Below are positions 22,027-36,700 of a stretch of DNA of 64,000 bases, in pieces. Within the stretch, counting starts at the first letter, position 1; each line of letters starts with the position of its first letter. Origin of the DNA: Arbacia lixula (lineage: Eukaryota; Echinodermata; Echinoidea; Arbacioida; Arbaciidae); assembly GCA_963669155.1 (NCBI GenBank), contig OZ022576.1, forward strand, positions 25,130,150 to 25,194,149. The letters run 5' to 3'. Position numbers and translations under genes: made by a program. Below the pieces are notes generated by a model that saw nothing but the letters and a program-made list of their open reading frames with translations, ran no database searches and was not told where the DNA came from.

Positions 22027-25000
22027 CTATTCATGAGGCTGGGTGAGAAGGGCGGATCCCTTGGAGATCCAGTAATCCTGAGGCAGGTCGGACGGTAGGT
22101 GGATGGCCACCACAAAGTTGGTGGAGTGACCTGTGAAGAGAAGCCAAAGTGAAGACCATTAGAAGCCACACCAACACAATACATTGATTCAGTGTGAAAT
22201 AAACCATTGAGTTGGTTTATTTTTATAATTGTTTGATATATACAGTTTACCTGTGGCTATTATATGATTATATCAAATAGTTTTATCAAATAGCATAGAG
22301 TTTGGAAGAAGATAGAGAAAGAGGGAAAGGAAGGTCAAAGATGCCATGTAAGGAAATGGTCATAAGAGAAAGAAACTTGAGTGTGGAAGATGCTGGAGAT
22401 TGTAAAATTGAGAGAAAGAATCAGTAGATGGAAGGAGGGATGACAGTCAACCCTGCAAGGAGGTAAATGCTGACTACAATAAGAGATGAGAATGACGACA
22501 GAGGGATGAGCTAGCTCACCTGTGGTTGACAGCACGCCAGCCCTGAGGCCGGTCTTGTAGAGCGGGGCAATGTAATCTGCCTCATCAGGCTTGAAGTTCA
22601 TCTCCGGCTCCATGTGCAGGACGGGTAGCGACGGGTTCATCTCGCCAAAGTGGGCGTCGGCCAGCTTCATGGTGTCGTTGTCCCAGCGACAGGCATCCAT
22701 GAAGAGACCGTGGATCAGGACCCCATCCTTAATGTCGGGGAGCTGTGGGTGGGAGCAGAAGCTGATTATTTTGGGATGTGTTCTGCTGAGGACTATCTCT
22801 TTGGTCTCATTGAGTTTTGCTGGTACAGTAAAACCTTTTTTTTGGTACACTGTACAGTGAAACTTGTTTAGCGACCACATGTATAGACCACATTTCTTGT
22901 ATTCCTTAAAGAGGTCTTTCTAGATAGGTTTGACAGTATACAATGAAATGTTGATATACAGTACACTCAAGGGAGACAAGAAATGCACTCTCTACAACAG
23001 CAGACTGTCTTAATGTACAGGTTACGGTTTCAAGGAAAACCACTGTTCTAAGAAAGATGGTCACTTCAAAAGCAGGTTTCACTGAACAAGCAAACTCAAG
23101 TGTCAGTGCTACCCAGCAGTAATACCTGTTTCTTCATTGAGTTTCGACAAAAAGAGAGCAATGACCAATATTCACACACAAGAAAAAACACATTATTTCT
23201 GGCTTAGATTTTTTTTTCTTTTTTTTTTAACACTTATTTGCAATACCCATTTACTATCAAAGAAAGAAAGGGAGCACAATGTTTTATGAGATGGACAGAT
23301 ATTGCCATGCATTTGTTTTCAGGAGTGTATCATGCAAAAATTAATGTCCTTTCTTTTGTAGGTAGAAAGAAACATGAGAAAAACTCAGAAGCCATACCTG
23401 GTATAACACGATGCAAATTGTTAGCATGCAAATTTTGATCATGCATCTACTTCAGAACATGCTAAGTGATTGTGGAGAAAAAGAAATAGGATTTCACATT
23501 ATAACTTGATCTCCTTTTAAAAATCATTTTCATCTGTTCAGAAAGTAGTGAGCTAGTATGAGATTCTCTGTACCTTGCAGTTTAAAATAAACAATATCCC
23601 ATGACATGCATTCATGCTTTTGAATTCATGCAAAATCAATTGAAAAAAAAAGGAAATAAAAAATCAACAGTTAGAGAAAAAAAATGATCCAATGCCAATC
23701 ACAGTTAAAATTATTCAATATCAAAATCCCATTCATGTTAGTAAATCATAACACCAACACTCTTATACAATGATATACACTTTCATAATTCGTTGATGAA
23801 AAATATTACTACTTCTGTGCAAATCTGTGAGTGTTGTGTGTCATTCTAAAACAGTGCAGTTGTGATCACTGGTGGATTCTTAGTGCATATCACTACCATT
23901 TAATCGTTCATTAAAGGCCTGTTGGCTTCTTCAAGGAAACTTGTACAGGGCAAAAATCTCATTATTGTTGTATAGCTGTGCTATTAATATTAAAGCAAGA
24001 CTAAAATCAAATTATGCGGACTAAGAGAAATATCTTTGCAAAATGTCATAATTTGAGACACGTTCTCATTTGCAATTTGACCAGCTCATTTCCATAAGGC
24101 AAACATTTCCCAAACTGTTAGGCTTTAGTCACTTCCATTTTCAACACAGCATATTCTATGTAGATACTAGTGCTACATGCACATTGGATTGTAAGTCAAG
24201 TACTAATGTTCTTTGTTTTGGATGGTTCTGTTAATGTACTATTGCGTTTTATATGTTTAGAATTCAATAACCTCATGTATACCCTTATTTACAGAAGTGA
24301 ACAATTGTGGATTATTCATCTAGGCAGTAGCAATATTTTTTTGAATCAGTTTTTTTTTTTCATTATAAATATGAATAAACCATGCAGATGTGAAGGCTCT
24401 GACAAATCCGCCGATCCATAAAGCTTTCATATGCTGTTAAAAAATCACACTAGCTTGGCATAAGCGAAAGCTTTGAAATATTGTTAGTCAACCACCAAGC
24501 AATTCATACGTTTCCCTGTTCACCACCTCAGTTAAGCTTTACAAACACATCAAGTTCAAGTAAATTTATGTAGCAGCAGTAAACAAAATATTGAGGCTGC
24601 AAATCAATAAGTGAAACCCCTAAACGGGAAGAGTCAATTAAACTGATTTTGTACTCGGGGACATAAAATAAGGTTATAAAGCACTTCTTCCCCCCTTCAA
24701 TCTGGAAAATACCTGTTGCTATGCAGAATCATATTCATACATGCTCCTTGTACATCTTTGCAAAGAAAACTTTTTGTTAGTTTTGAAGCGATAATTTTAG
24801 CTTGTGTAATATGATATTTCTTTCAATCAATTAAACATCAAGGCTTACATAACCCTTTACGTGCAAGACAAACTGCTGCTCTATGGGATGTGTGTAATAC
24901 TTGTGAAAAGAGGCACCTATAGTACTCAACAAGTTAAGGGTGGGCAGCTGTGATTGTGGTAACACCAATGGGGTGGGTGCTGCCAAATAGTGCAACAGCA

Positions 25001-28000
25001 AATAATGAAACACGATTGGGCTAATTGCGTTGTTAGTACTGTATTCCCTTTCCACCAAGATGGACTGATCCCTTTTGAGACCTGGGAGTCGGGGGCAGGG
25101 GGGGGAGTTATGTGATGGGATAATCTTGATCTCTGTGTCAGTGCACATCAAAAAGTCATTCCGCAGGCACCATACAAGACCTGTGCCACCGAACACTACT
25201 TACTTCCTCATCAAGATCTCTACCATCACCTGCTGGTTTCTGTTCCATTTAAGAAGGGATAATCGGCGGGTTATATCATGTGGTCAATATCAGTTACAGT
25301 GGAAATAAATGAGGGAACATGAGCAGCAATACTCAGCGCACATGGAAATGAATAAACAACAACATTAACATGCTGTAAAACATACATTAGTTTCAATAAT
25401 TGAAACCGAAACAATTTCTCTGAAAATGAATAAAATGAATTGGCATTCAAAATGACTGCAGGAATAAAAGGAAAATGAATAACATCCTGCAGTCAACACA
25501 TGCCATTTCTGATACAAATCTAATCCATACACAAACTGTGCCTGGATTTCACTCCGTCCCAATGAATATATGCTCACGTTTTCTCCACCGATGTATGTAC
25601 ATTCTATGTCTTCTTTGGCTTTATTCTTTCTTATCTAAATACAAAACATACGACAAACAACAAGGCACAACATAGTACAAGGAAAGATGATAAGAAAAGA
25701 TATGAAAAGGGATTAGATATGACACAATCAGCATGAGTGATAGATACAGAAGATATATTATAGATCACAATTATGAAACAAAATACATTACAATACAGAT
25801 GATTAATATCTATAGATACATTATGAAATGCTTTGCTATAATAGATATGGCTGAACTTTTTTTTTGAAGGACATGTACAAACATTTACTGCATGAGTTTA
25901 CATTGTCAGTGAGCAGTAGTCTTCTTGCTTTATTGCTGCAAACATGAAATACATATTAGATTTGAATACTGTATAGAGCTTACATAGCATACAATGCAGT
26001 TGTAGACTCATTCAAATACATTTACACAATTTGAATACAATGGTTTTGTCATGCATTTCATGCTACCTGGCAAATGATACAGCATTTTGCCTCAACTTTT
26101 TCAATGACATATCACTGATATCAGAACAGTTGCAATCAATAAATGATCTTGAATGCAAAGCTGTTAAATCAAAGAAATAATATTTTTAATTGTTCATTTT
26201 GTTTGTATAAGTATATATGTTCAGCTAGCATCATGATAAAACAAGTACATGTGACTAGTGACAGACAAGAGAAATGAGCAAGACATGACAATCAGAGAAA
26301 CTTATAAATAACTAACATATAACTGTGAAACTGACTAATACATGCTAAGTTCTCAAATAAAGAATAATCATTCATATCTAACATTGCACACTAACACACA
26401 ATTGTTACAGCCACAAAGGAGGAATGCTCTATCCATAGCACTGTTTCATTTAAAGTGACAACATGTATAATGACATAGATACAGATAAGAGCAGGTCGAC
26501 AGATATCATACAAGAAATTAATGAGGAGGGTAGAGGGATATGTTTATGAAAAACAAATGTGTAAAACAAATAGTTCAGAGGAGAAAGGGAGTAATAGCAG
26601 TACAGCAAAACAGTATGAGTCCATGATATAATAGACTAGCAAAATAGGGTACTGCATGATGTCAAAGAAAAGAAAAAATGTTGACGGAAGATAAACAAAA
26701 CTATGGACAGGTGGATGAGGAGACCACAAAGAGGAATCAATTGAAAAGGATAGTAGGGACAACTAAAGATACAAATTTGTAGGAAACATAATAGGGTCCA
26801 GAACATGACAAAACACGCATTACTCCCATGATGATGAAGGAACTAACCAATCCTCCTTACCTCTCTGTCCGCGTCAGTGACTTGCCCAAAGCTGAGCTGA
26901 TCTTGCTGTGCAGCCACCTCGGCCTGATCCCGGTACATCGGGTGCGGACGGAAGTGGAAGCTGAGCTGGTCAATGGGGTAGTCATACTTTCGGGCGTAAT
27001 TCTGGAGGGTTCCAGTCAAGAAACCTGAAACAAAAATAAAACAGAATAAACAAAATTACAAGCATGCAAAATAATAGAATTAGGACAATGATTAGATTAC
27101 ATCTGGTCTCATGTGTTTTGGAAATTCAGGTTGACGACTTCTGAAATCTACCTGAATATTAAAACCCTACATGTATGTAGGAAAAAAAAGATCCTCTTGC
27201 ATCCAGCTACATGATAAACTAGACATCTCACCACATAATGTCACATAACTTTGTATCTATGCCACACTCAATCACATTATTTTGGAAATCATTCAAACAA
27301 TTTAAACACAGAAATATATATTTTGTGCATATGTAAAATGTCACAGATGGAATTTCATACATTCTACCTTTCCCTGCTACTCAGGGGTGTTTGTATCAAG
27401 ATGAAAGGTGACACAGTACAATGGAAATGGAGCTGTGTGTGATCCCTGGTCTACCTGGAGAAAGAGGACACATACCTTGGGTATAGAAGAAGCCAGAAAT
27501 CCAGAAGGACTTGGGAGGCCCATGGGCAATCCAGTGCTGTCGATAGAAAAATATCACTTTAATAAATACTCTATTCTTCATGCAAGAAAGTTTATTCTAA
27601 CAGTATACAGAAGTAGAATGATGACATGTGCTTTTAAAATATATCAAACCTACGTCTGACACAATTCACTCATATGATTTGAACTGACTTCGTTTTCATT
27701 GGCAGAATGTTGTCTCAAAGTAGTTTTCATTCTATTGAGATATTGCTCAATTGGCAATATGAATCTGCTGTAGCCATTCAATGGTTTATATTTCCTGTCT
27801 GAACATTTACCGACACAGATACAGCAAGATTTAAATGAAATACACTGTTTTTTATACCATGTTTTCTTATAACACGGTATAAATGACACAGGAAGTGGAG
27901 AGAGTAGGTATGTTATAAAATTGCAAACCATACAGCATTGAACCGACTTGTAATTACAAAATGAGCTAAACCCTTTTACCAACAGTTATTTGATTGCCAA

Positions 28001-30771
28001 TAGAAGGAAAGTGGCATTTGACGGGTGGGGGGGGGGGTTGACTCACCGCGGTGAAGCCCAGTCTGAGCAGAAGGTCTTTGACCCAGGAGGCCAGGGGCAG
28101 CAGGGAGGGGTAGGCAGCGTCAGACCACATGGTGGGCACCTGGTTGTTGAGGAAGCTGTTGTAGACCCTCTCCAGCTCCTCGGACATCACCACCAGACCC
28201 TTGATGGCCTTCTGGATAGTCTTCAAGGAGCTCTGTACAGTTTGGAGATGGACATAAAACATTGTTTAGAACATATTTCTTTTTACAGTCTACCTTGACA
28301 TTCTCTGTAAATTCCTCATATTAGGGTTCCACTTTGTGACATCTGTGGTGTCCCTGAAAAAGTGAGACCATCAACTATTTAGGCTTTTTAGGCAATTACA
28401 AAATGAGTTTTATATCTTATTCTATGGTACCTAATATCATATATGAACAATAATCAGGGTGAAATATTGGACTCACATCCTAGAGGTATGGAAGACCTAT
28501 CCAATGTAGGCTATCACACCAAAACTGTCATTCACAGTCTATATAAGCATCACTATTACAATCCCCCTTCTTTCATATTCCACATTGCCCATTATCACAG
28601 AACTCGAGGAAATGTTCTACCCTAATGACAATAAGATATGCAAGAAGAATGATTTCTTTCTGTCAAATAGTGAAATGGGTCTCTCTATCCTGCTCTAAGA
28701 AATCATAATTCTTTACTTTTTATACTCTAGCTTTGAGGATCACTTGATACAGATTTTAGATATAGACACATCAACAGTTTACGATCCATCCCCCAAAAAG
28801 CAGTGGGGATTGTAAACTCATTTTAATCATTCAAAATAGAATCGGATGTTGATATAACATACCTTGAGGACCTTGAGAAGTTTGTTAAACCTGTCCACTT
28901 CTTGCACGAGCACAGTGGTGAGAGAGTTTGTGCGTCCCTTGTCGTCAGGCTGTGATTGCAAACATGAGAAAAAGATGCAAATGCATGAATAAACATTTAA
29001 AGACACTACGATGAGATCTTGTAAAATTTTATAGAGTGAGTTGATTGACTAGAAGAGATAGAGATGAGGACCCAGAGAGTGAAGATTTGGAGATATATTC
29101 TTAAAATAACATCATTCAGACAAAATTGAATGCACTCTCTTCTTTAAGATGGAAGAGCAGTTCATTATTCAAACAGCTAAACAACAGACTCATGATCCAT
29201 CATAGAATCAGTATGAGTTACACACACTGTATCCCTATATTTCATATGCCACTGTCACAATTCCATCAATAATACACATAATCATATAAAGCAGCATTTT
29301 ATCTAGCACAGAAGAAGCGACTGCTTACTTTGAACATCTCCTGCCAGGCCTCGTCAATGTCCAGCTTCTCAGGCAGCTTGGTCAGGATGCTCTCGGCCAG
29401 CTCAAAGACGATGTCGTCGTTGGTCTTGCCCCCTCCGCCGGCCGACATGCGAGGCTGGACCTCCAGGATGGTGTTGACCAGTGTCTGGGTCTCTTGGCGC
29501 TGTGGACGGAGAGAAAGAAGCATGGTAGCAGTCATAATGGACATCAGTCTCTTAAAGAGACACAAGACTTCTACAAATCACTGAAATTGTTGTTGTCATA
29601 TTGAATATTAGATGTATCCGCAACATATCAAGCAGGACGAGTAGAGGAAAATTAAACAGTATTTGTAACAATTTATGAAAAGCCATCAAGAAAGAGATAG
29701 AAAGAAGGAAAGAAATATACTTCCTCAAAAGTACTGTAAGGGAATATCCCCCTCCCCCTCCCCCAGTCAAGCCTGTATCTGAATTCTGCTCGAGGGAACA
29801 AGAAATCTGATATGCAGGTTGTCTGTATGTATAGAATAATTTAATAATTGGAAACATTAATGAAAACCACAAGTATGGGCTACACATACTGGTGGTCACA
29901 AAAACAGGCTTCACTGTACTTGTACCGCCAAAGTAAGACAAATTATGAATTATTTAAAAGAAGAAATCAAATATTCTTTGATGAGTAATCCTTTTACCTG
30001 GAAGCTGATGTTGGCATTTTCATGCATAGCGAAGATCTCTGGCTCATCAATGATTGGCAAGTCTTCAATGTACTTCCTGAACTCCCCCAGCGTGTCCATG
30101 TCTGGACTGTAGTAGATACCTGGTGGCAAGGGAAGAATGGTAGAAGGTAAGAACTATCGCTGAAGCTATGGATTTGTAAAGCAAACTCATAAGTAATGAA
30201 AACCTATGAGACGAAATATGAAGTTACATAAGTTTTCTTCACAAGGTATCAATTCAATGGGCCTATGCATGAACAGTGTTTTTTGTTACAATATGTGCAG
30301 CAAGAAGGACATTTATTTTCACAGAGATGGCATGTTGTCATCAAAACAGACATAAAAAAACAAAACATGGGAAACACAGGTCAATACAAGGAAGTTGGAC
30401 AACAATGGTCCAAACCCTTGGTTCATAAATACACAGTATCAGACTTTTCTCCTGATATAAATCAAATTAGTAAATGTGATGGAATATCAATTTGAAAAGG
30501 AACTTTGTTGCAAGTTGACCAGGCCTGGAATAAGATGAAATTGCAACTACTTAATTTATGTATCTTTCTATGGATACTTGTTCTACTTAAGATTTTCCTG
30601 TAAAAGAGAAAGAACTGTGTCTGCTCCTTTGCCTCAGTTTGATCATCAAGCCCTACCTGATTCAGAGTACTTGTAGTTCTCATCCAGGGTGTTGGGAGCA
30701 AAGAACCTCTTGAGGATTGTTCTGAGGCACCTCTGGTCCCAGGCATCCGTGACCCTTCCTCCGTACGTGAT
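22027..30771 (-). CDS. DNAH6: DNAH6 exons 48-56: C-terminal domain and stop
   Basis: Exons: 30657-30771, 29998-30119, 29329-29499, 28863-28949, 28047-28232, 27476-27536, 26861-27024, 22520-22742, 22027-22130. Markers are [92 protein letters not shown] and the family-typical [20 protein letters not shown], ending [12 protein letters not shown]. The C-terminal domain stabilises the ring. The intron before exon 55 (22743-26860, 4.1 kb) is the longest in the gene. Confidence 0.95.
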
Positions 30772-33700
30772 CTACACACAGGACAAGGACAGGGTATCAG
30801 TGAGATATGGTAACCAGTCTGAATGAAAAGCATTTATAATCTTCTCATTGGTTTCTATGAATCATAGTCTTCAAAGTGATATATAATATATTTGCGTTTT
30901 CATACTCAAAATGCATGCATGAATAAGAAGACACAAATGCCAGACAGTCATCTCATAGAATTTCTCATGAAGCATCTGAGATGGAAAGTATTCTGATGTG
31001 ATAATGAATAAAATACTACCTATGGAAGATTCAACAAAAGCAACAAACATGAATAGTGTTTTTTTTTAAACAAAAAATCTCTTGGATTTTAATTTAATTT
31101 GTCTTAAAGGGTCAGATTAACCATTTAAATAGAGTTTAATAGAGTATCAAGCGGACAAATACTCTCGTGAAATTCATGGGAGAGGTTATTTTTGATGCGG
31201 AATGAAGCACACATGTAGTGACTCCTTGGTTTTCTCACCTCTCCTGTGATGTAGATGAGGGCATCCCATGGGATCTCTCCATCAGCCAAGAACATCTTCA
31301 GATTCTCCAAGGCGCACTCCCGATCGCTCTCGTTGAATTCATACTGCAGCAAGAGCAGGAAGGAGAGTTAGACTCAACATCATGTCTCAACTATCTATTA
31401 AACTGCAATATCCTGTGATGTAGATAATCATGGATTGCCACAATTATCTGCCCTGTGCTCTTTGTATCAGTCCCTTCCATTCCTAACTCTTGGTTGGGCT
31501 GCTCATCCAAGTAACCCTTTTTCTTTTTTCCAACTTTCTTTCACTGCATAATGCATGATTTTGAGCACCTTTAATTGAATTTCTTTTGCGAATGTACTAG
31601 CAATAAGCTGTGTGATTTCTATAATGTAACAAGATATGTTTCATCGCCACGGTTTAACAACAGCACTGAACTACTGAAATCATATGTTCCTTAGAGTACC
31701 AGAAGCATATAAGTAACATATGAATGACAAGTATACATTTAAAGGAAAAATACATATAAAGACTGGAGAAGTCACTATCAAAATAAACAACTGACAATAC
31801 ATTCAAATTGAATTTAAACTATCGCGCTGCCTTGGAGGAAATTCACCAATAGCGACAGTGTCAGATGACATAATTTCTGGAGGATGTCTCTCAGAGGAGA
31901 GTTAAGCCAGGGAGACAATCATACCTTGATGTTCCAGCCAAGAGGACCAAACTTCTTCCTCTCTTGGATGATGGCATGGAAGATGCAAATGCCAAATATC
32001 AGCTTCCTCCAAGACATCCCAAGGACTACACAAGAGAGAACAAAAAACAATTAAGTATGACTATATGAGTGATTAACACTAGCAAACTCATATTTTCATT
32101 TAAGAGAATGATTCAACAATGATTGTAATTATCATCATTATCATAATTATCATTTACATTTGCACTTTTTAGACATAGTGAGGTTGGTTGTTCCTTTTTT
32201 TTTCATATTTTTGTGACCATCATTATCATCATCACCACCATGGGTTCATCTTGTTTAGGAACGCTGTATGGATGGACGTTTCGGTTACTTTATCATTTCT
32301 ATCATTATCATCATTTTCAGATCTTGAGGGATGTGGGGCACTTACTGTGCTCCTCAAAGTCCTGTGCAGTCATCTCAGAGAAGGCCCTGCGGACGTTCGA
32401 CCGGAGCCCTTTTGGAGGCTCGTTGGTGACCTTGACACTGTTCTGAAGGACGGAGACAGGGAACTTGTTGGTGGGCATGGAGCTGAGGTAGAGACGGAAG
32501 TCTTCGTGGATCTCCGCTCCAGGCTCACCAAATTCCTTGATGATCTCCTCAAGGCTCAACATCCAGGAGGCTGCGAGATGGCAGTTCTGTAAGAAAGTAT
32601 GACAGAGAACATGAATACCTGAAATCCCACTCCACTCAAAAGTGAGATAAAATGTGTTTATATTCTTCAAAGTACAGTGTCCTGTCGGACCTAAAGAAAC
32701 AGTTCCAGGTCATGTTTCCACCCCTGCCTGCCTTCATCATATGTTTAGCAACTTTTTTCTTTCTAAGTGTCTACAAAAATGCTGGAAAATGATTAAGTTG
32801 ATACAACAATCACCAAACAGCTTTGGAGACATACATTACCTTTAGTGACATCCTATTGATTATTCTGTATACAATTGGCCATTTAATATCATGTTTCCAC
32901 AAGCTTTCAAAATCAACTTGGTTCACCATAAGTTTGTACAGTAGTGTATAGGAAAAGGCAAGCTTCATGGCTGGCCAAAGCGTGGAATACGACAAAAATT
33001 CACTTTACATGTTCATGAAAATTGCAATTTGATTTGTTGCGGGAACTGGGCTGTTCATGTAAAAATTCACTTTCATACAATATCTCATAAAGTACATTAA
33101 TAGACCAACCTGGAATACATCTTTTCCGTTCCATTTTGTATTTGAACTGCAATGAATTTTAATAATCTATTTCCACCCTCCCAATCACTTACCTGGAGGA
33201 AGACCCAGTCACCGTTCTTTGTGGCGCTATCAATCATCTTCTCTGCCACGGGGCCCTGGCCCTGGCCCAGCGAGATGGCCTGGATGTGGTCCAGGTAGGC
33301 CCGCTCCTTGGCGAACCTCTGGAAGGCCCCCATGGGGTCAGACCCAGTGCTGAGGATGAAGACCAGGGGAGTGGCAGGCGCCATGTCAGCGTAGAGGGTA
33401 GCCAGGTCCACCGGAGGGCTCTCCACAAACGTCTTGCCCAAGTTCTCACTGACAAAGTCTGTCACACAGAACACCACCTGTCAGGGGGGGGGGGGGGGTA
33501 CATCAAAGCATTACGAAAGGATCCAGTTTCAAATTATGATATATCTAATGCCTTAAGAATGGTAGTAAATGCTGTAGTTACATTTTTATCCTGGCTATTA
33601 AAGTGAACATCTATACAGACATAACCATCTGTTTGTAGCCTGTGTATATGTGCCAATGCCAGACTACCGCTTATGGCAGACATATTGTATAATTGAATGT

Positions 33701-36700
33701 CCTTTTATGAGACAAAACTTAACTAGCTGGGTATTATTACTAATTTTATAAGGTAAATATACAATTGCATGCAAGTACAATCGTTAATTAAAAAATGTTT
33801 GCATCCATATTTTTAAACAGAAGTGATATAACCCTGAATTTACTGCCATCTTTCAATACAAACATGTACCTCACAACATTCTGAAGATCATTAATGATTT
33901 ATTAAATTCACAATAAGATTAGGTGTTGTGTCATTGTATCAGTGTATGGTAGATAGATATGTCTCATATGCATGAAAACAAAGCATACATGAATCGGTTT
34001 CAAGAAAATGTTCTGATTCAACTTACGCCCTCTTCCTTGAAGCATTTCACCATCATGAGTTTCTGGAAGCTTGTTAGTCGTTCCTCCCAGTGACCTTTGA
34101 CCTTTCCGTCATCCTTCTGTTCCTCTTCCTGCCCCTCAGGGGGAGGAACCCACTGGGGTGGAGCAGGGCCGTAGCCATCCCATGTCTCAGGGTTGATTCT
34201 CACCTGTTGATAAACAATTAAGTCATCCCAATTACTGGTCTTGTCCTATCCAATGTCATCAAGGTAATCATGGACACGAGATTAGATGCTATTAATGATG
34301 CAGTATCAACATATGGAGTGCTACATCACTGTTCTTGGAAGTGTTCAATGTTTTCTTTCATATTTCAATGCACGGTTTATTCTGACAATTCCCTTAAGGC
34401 ATTTCTGAGTCAAACCTTATTTACTATCACCTTGTACATATATAACTCGAAAGAGAGTGTGATAATGCACTATGTTCACATTCACACTGTGAACTAGAAA
34501 GAGAAAGAGAGGACATTTTTCAGCAAAACATTTCTTTTTCTCAGTACCACATCTTTTTAGGTATGAAAGCCATTGTATACAAGAACCACGTGACTCTTGT
34601 GCTATATCTGAGAATAGAGTATTCAAATGGCCAACAGTTTATCTCCCAACGGATGCCCAAAGCTCATTGCACCTACCTCCAGCCTGCCCATCTTACAGAA
34701 GACGGGTGTGGCAGTAACCTCATTCTTGATACCCTTGAATGCTGGGACGGCTTCGTCCAGATCACAGCAGTTGTTCCACACAGGGTCTGTCAGCCAGGGG
34801 ATGTCAGGCTTTGCAGGACGTTGCTGTCATTTGAGATTAACAAATAAACATCACTAAGTTTAGAACCAGTCATGAGTAAATTTGCCTTCCTTCAATGATG
34901 TTTGCACTATTCAAACAGCTGATGAAAATGGAAACCATATCTTCAGTGCTATATTTCTTTTTACTTTGAAACATACACATCTCTGAAGGAAAGTGGAAAA
35001 CAAACATCCCATATTTTACGGTTGTGGATTAATTGACCTACGAGCTGTGCATATGAGCATATGAGGAAGAATTATACATATGGAATGCAGTATTGTTTTC
35101 TGCATAGATTCAATGTAAACAATTCTTAAGTTGGGCTATGATAGACAGGGAACATGATTTGAATGATGCATACAAGGACAAACAACATATTTTTAGAGAG
35201 TTTCTCCATGTGGTGCTCAGTTCCAGAAATTTAAGGACACAGAATGAAAATATCATTATATATATTTACAAATGTCACACATAAAATTGTGAAATACTCC
35301 CATGGTTTCATTCTCAGATAAACTGATGTAAGTAGTATCTGTCATGTCTGCTGTCCTACCTTATCAACACCAGCGAGTCCACGGAGGAAGAAGTTCCACT
35401 CATCATCGCTGACTTTCTCCTCCTGTCTCATGATGTCTATACACAGCATGAAGGAGAACACCAGCTTGTGGGTCTCAAACAAACCCCTGCAGCCAAATCA
35501 AATCAATGAGTTTTATATTAAATAAATACAACATCATATGGAATAAAGGTGCTATTGTTTCTTGTTCTGCTTCCAACAATTTTTGTGCTGCCTATATACA
35601 TAAATTTACTTTTACAATAACAGTACATTGATTTCACTAAAAACAGACAAGTTGGGATTGGTTTTAATTTTTAACCATTAAGCACCAAACCCTGCATGTG
35701 CAATCTTCTCTTCAATTTTATGCTCCATTTCATTCATTCATTGATGAATTGACTATAGCATGGTGTCCATGTTCTGCAATTTTGAAAGGCGAGAAAGCTA
35801 CTGACCTTGAGACGTTGGTGTAGACTTGGATGGTCGTCTGACGGAGCAAGATCTTAAGCCTTTCTTGAAGATCGCTGCACTTCTCACTGTTCTCAATACA
35901 CAGATTGAAGAGCTGCAAAGAAAAGAAAATATTCAAAATAAATGTTTAGGTTAAAACTTCCACGTTTTTGCAGTAGTTTTATCTCCTTTTCAAAGAGATA
36001 AATACATTTCAGAAATATTCCCAGTCTGACTGTGGATAAAACATAAACTACATCATGCTTATCTATGACATTTTGCACAGTATCACAAAGTAGGATAAAG
36101 AAAAACATGATGATTTCAAATCCTTGCATGTTTGAAGTCTGTGTGCGAAAATACCTCTTGTGATTGTCACTGCTTAAGCCAAGCCTTATGTCATAAGAGA
36201 CATCAAAATACAATTTTTACAGAAATCTTGGAGACATAAAAATGCATAATATGCACATAACTGACAAATAAAAAGCCAACGGATTCTCAGTATCACCATG
36301 AATGTCATTCAATATTTGTTTCAAAGACTTTAAATTTGAAACTCTTAGAGAAAGCAGTCTCTACATACAAAAAATATGATTTCGGGAGGAGATCCCCACC
36401 CAACCCCACCTCAATCTGCACCTAGCTTTCTCCATCCCCATCCCCACTCTGATGGTCAACTCACATTCTTGAAGTATTTGAGCGAGAACTGGTACATGGG
36501 GTCGATCTCAGCCAGAGAGGCCACCACAAAGTACATGACGGATCCCCTGCAGGCGACCACACGGTACTTCTCCCTAGCGACCGTGATCTTCTCTTCTGTC
36601 TGCTCTGCCTCCACCAGGCGCTTAGTGATCACACCAGAGGTAACCTGAAGTAGCAACAGGCACAGAGAGATGTTACATGAAAGCACATACAAAATGTCAT

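Noticed and set aside
22335..22519. Extension of the exon 55 frame past its donor
   Set aside because: The frame stays open by chance. The donor gtgagc at 22519 joins to 22130 to give the conserved STT-GHSTNF sequence.
29552..29941. 129-residue minus-strand frame between DNAH6 exons 49 and 50
   Set aside because: It is an intronic frame with no dynein similarity, containing a G/C run. The flanking exons join in phase without it.
32188..32592. 134-residue plus-strand open frame
   Set aside because: It is antisense to DNAH6 exon 45 ([20 protein letters not shown]). The first part is CAT/CAC low-complexity intron sequence.
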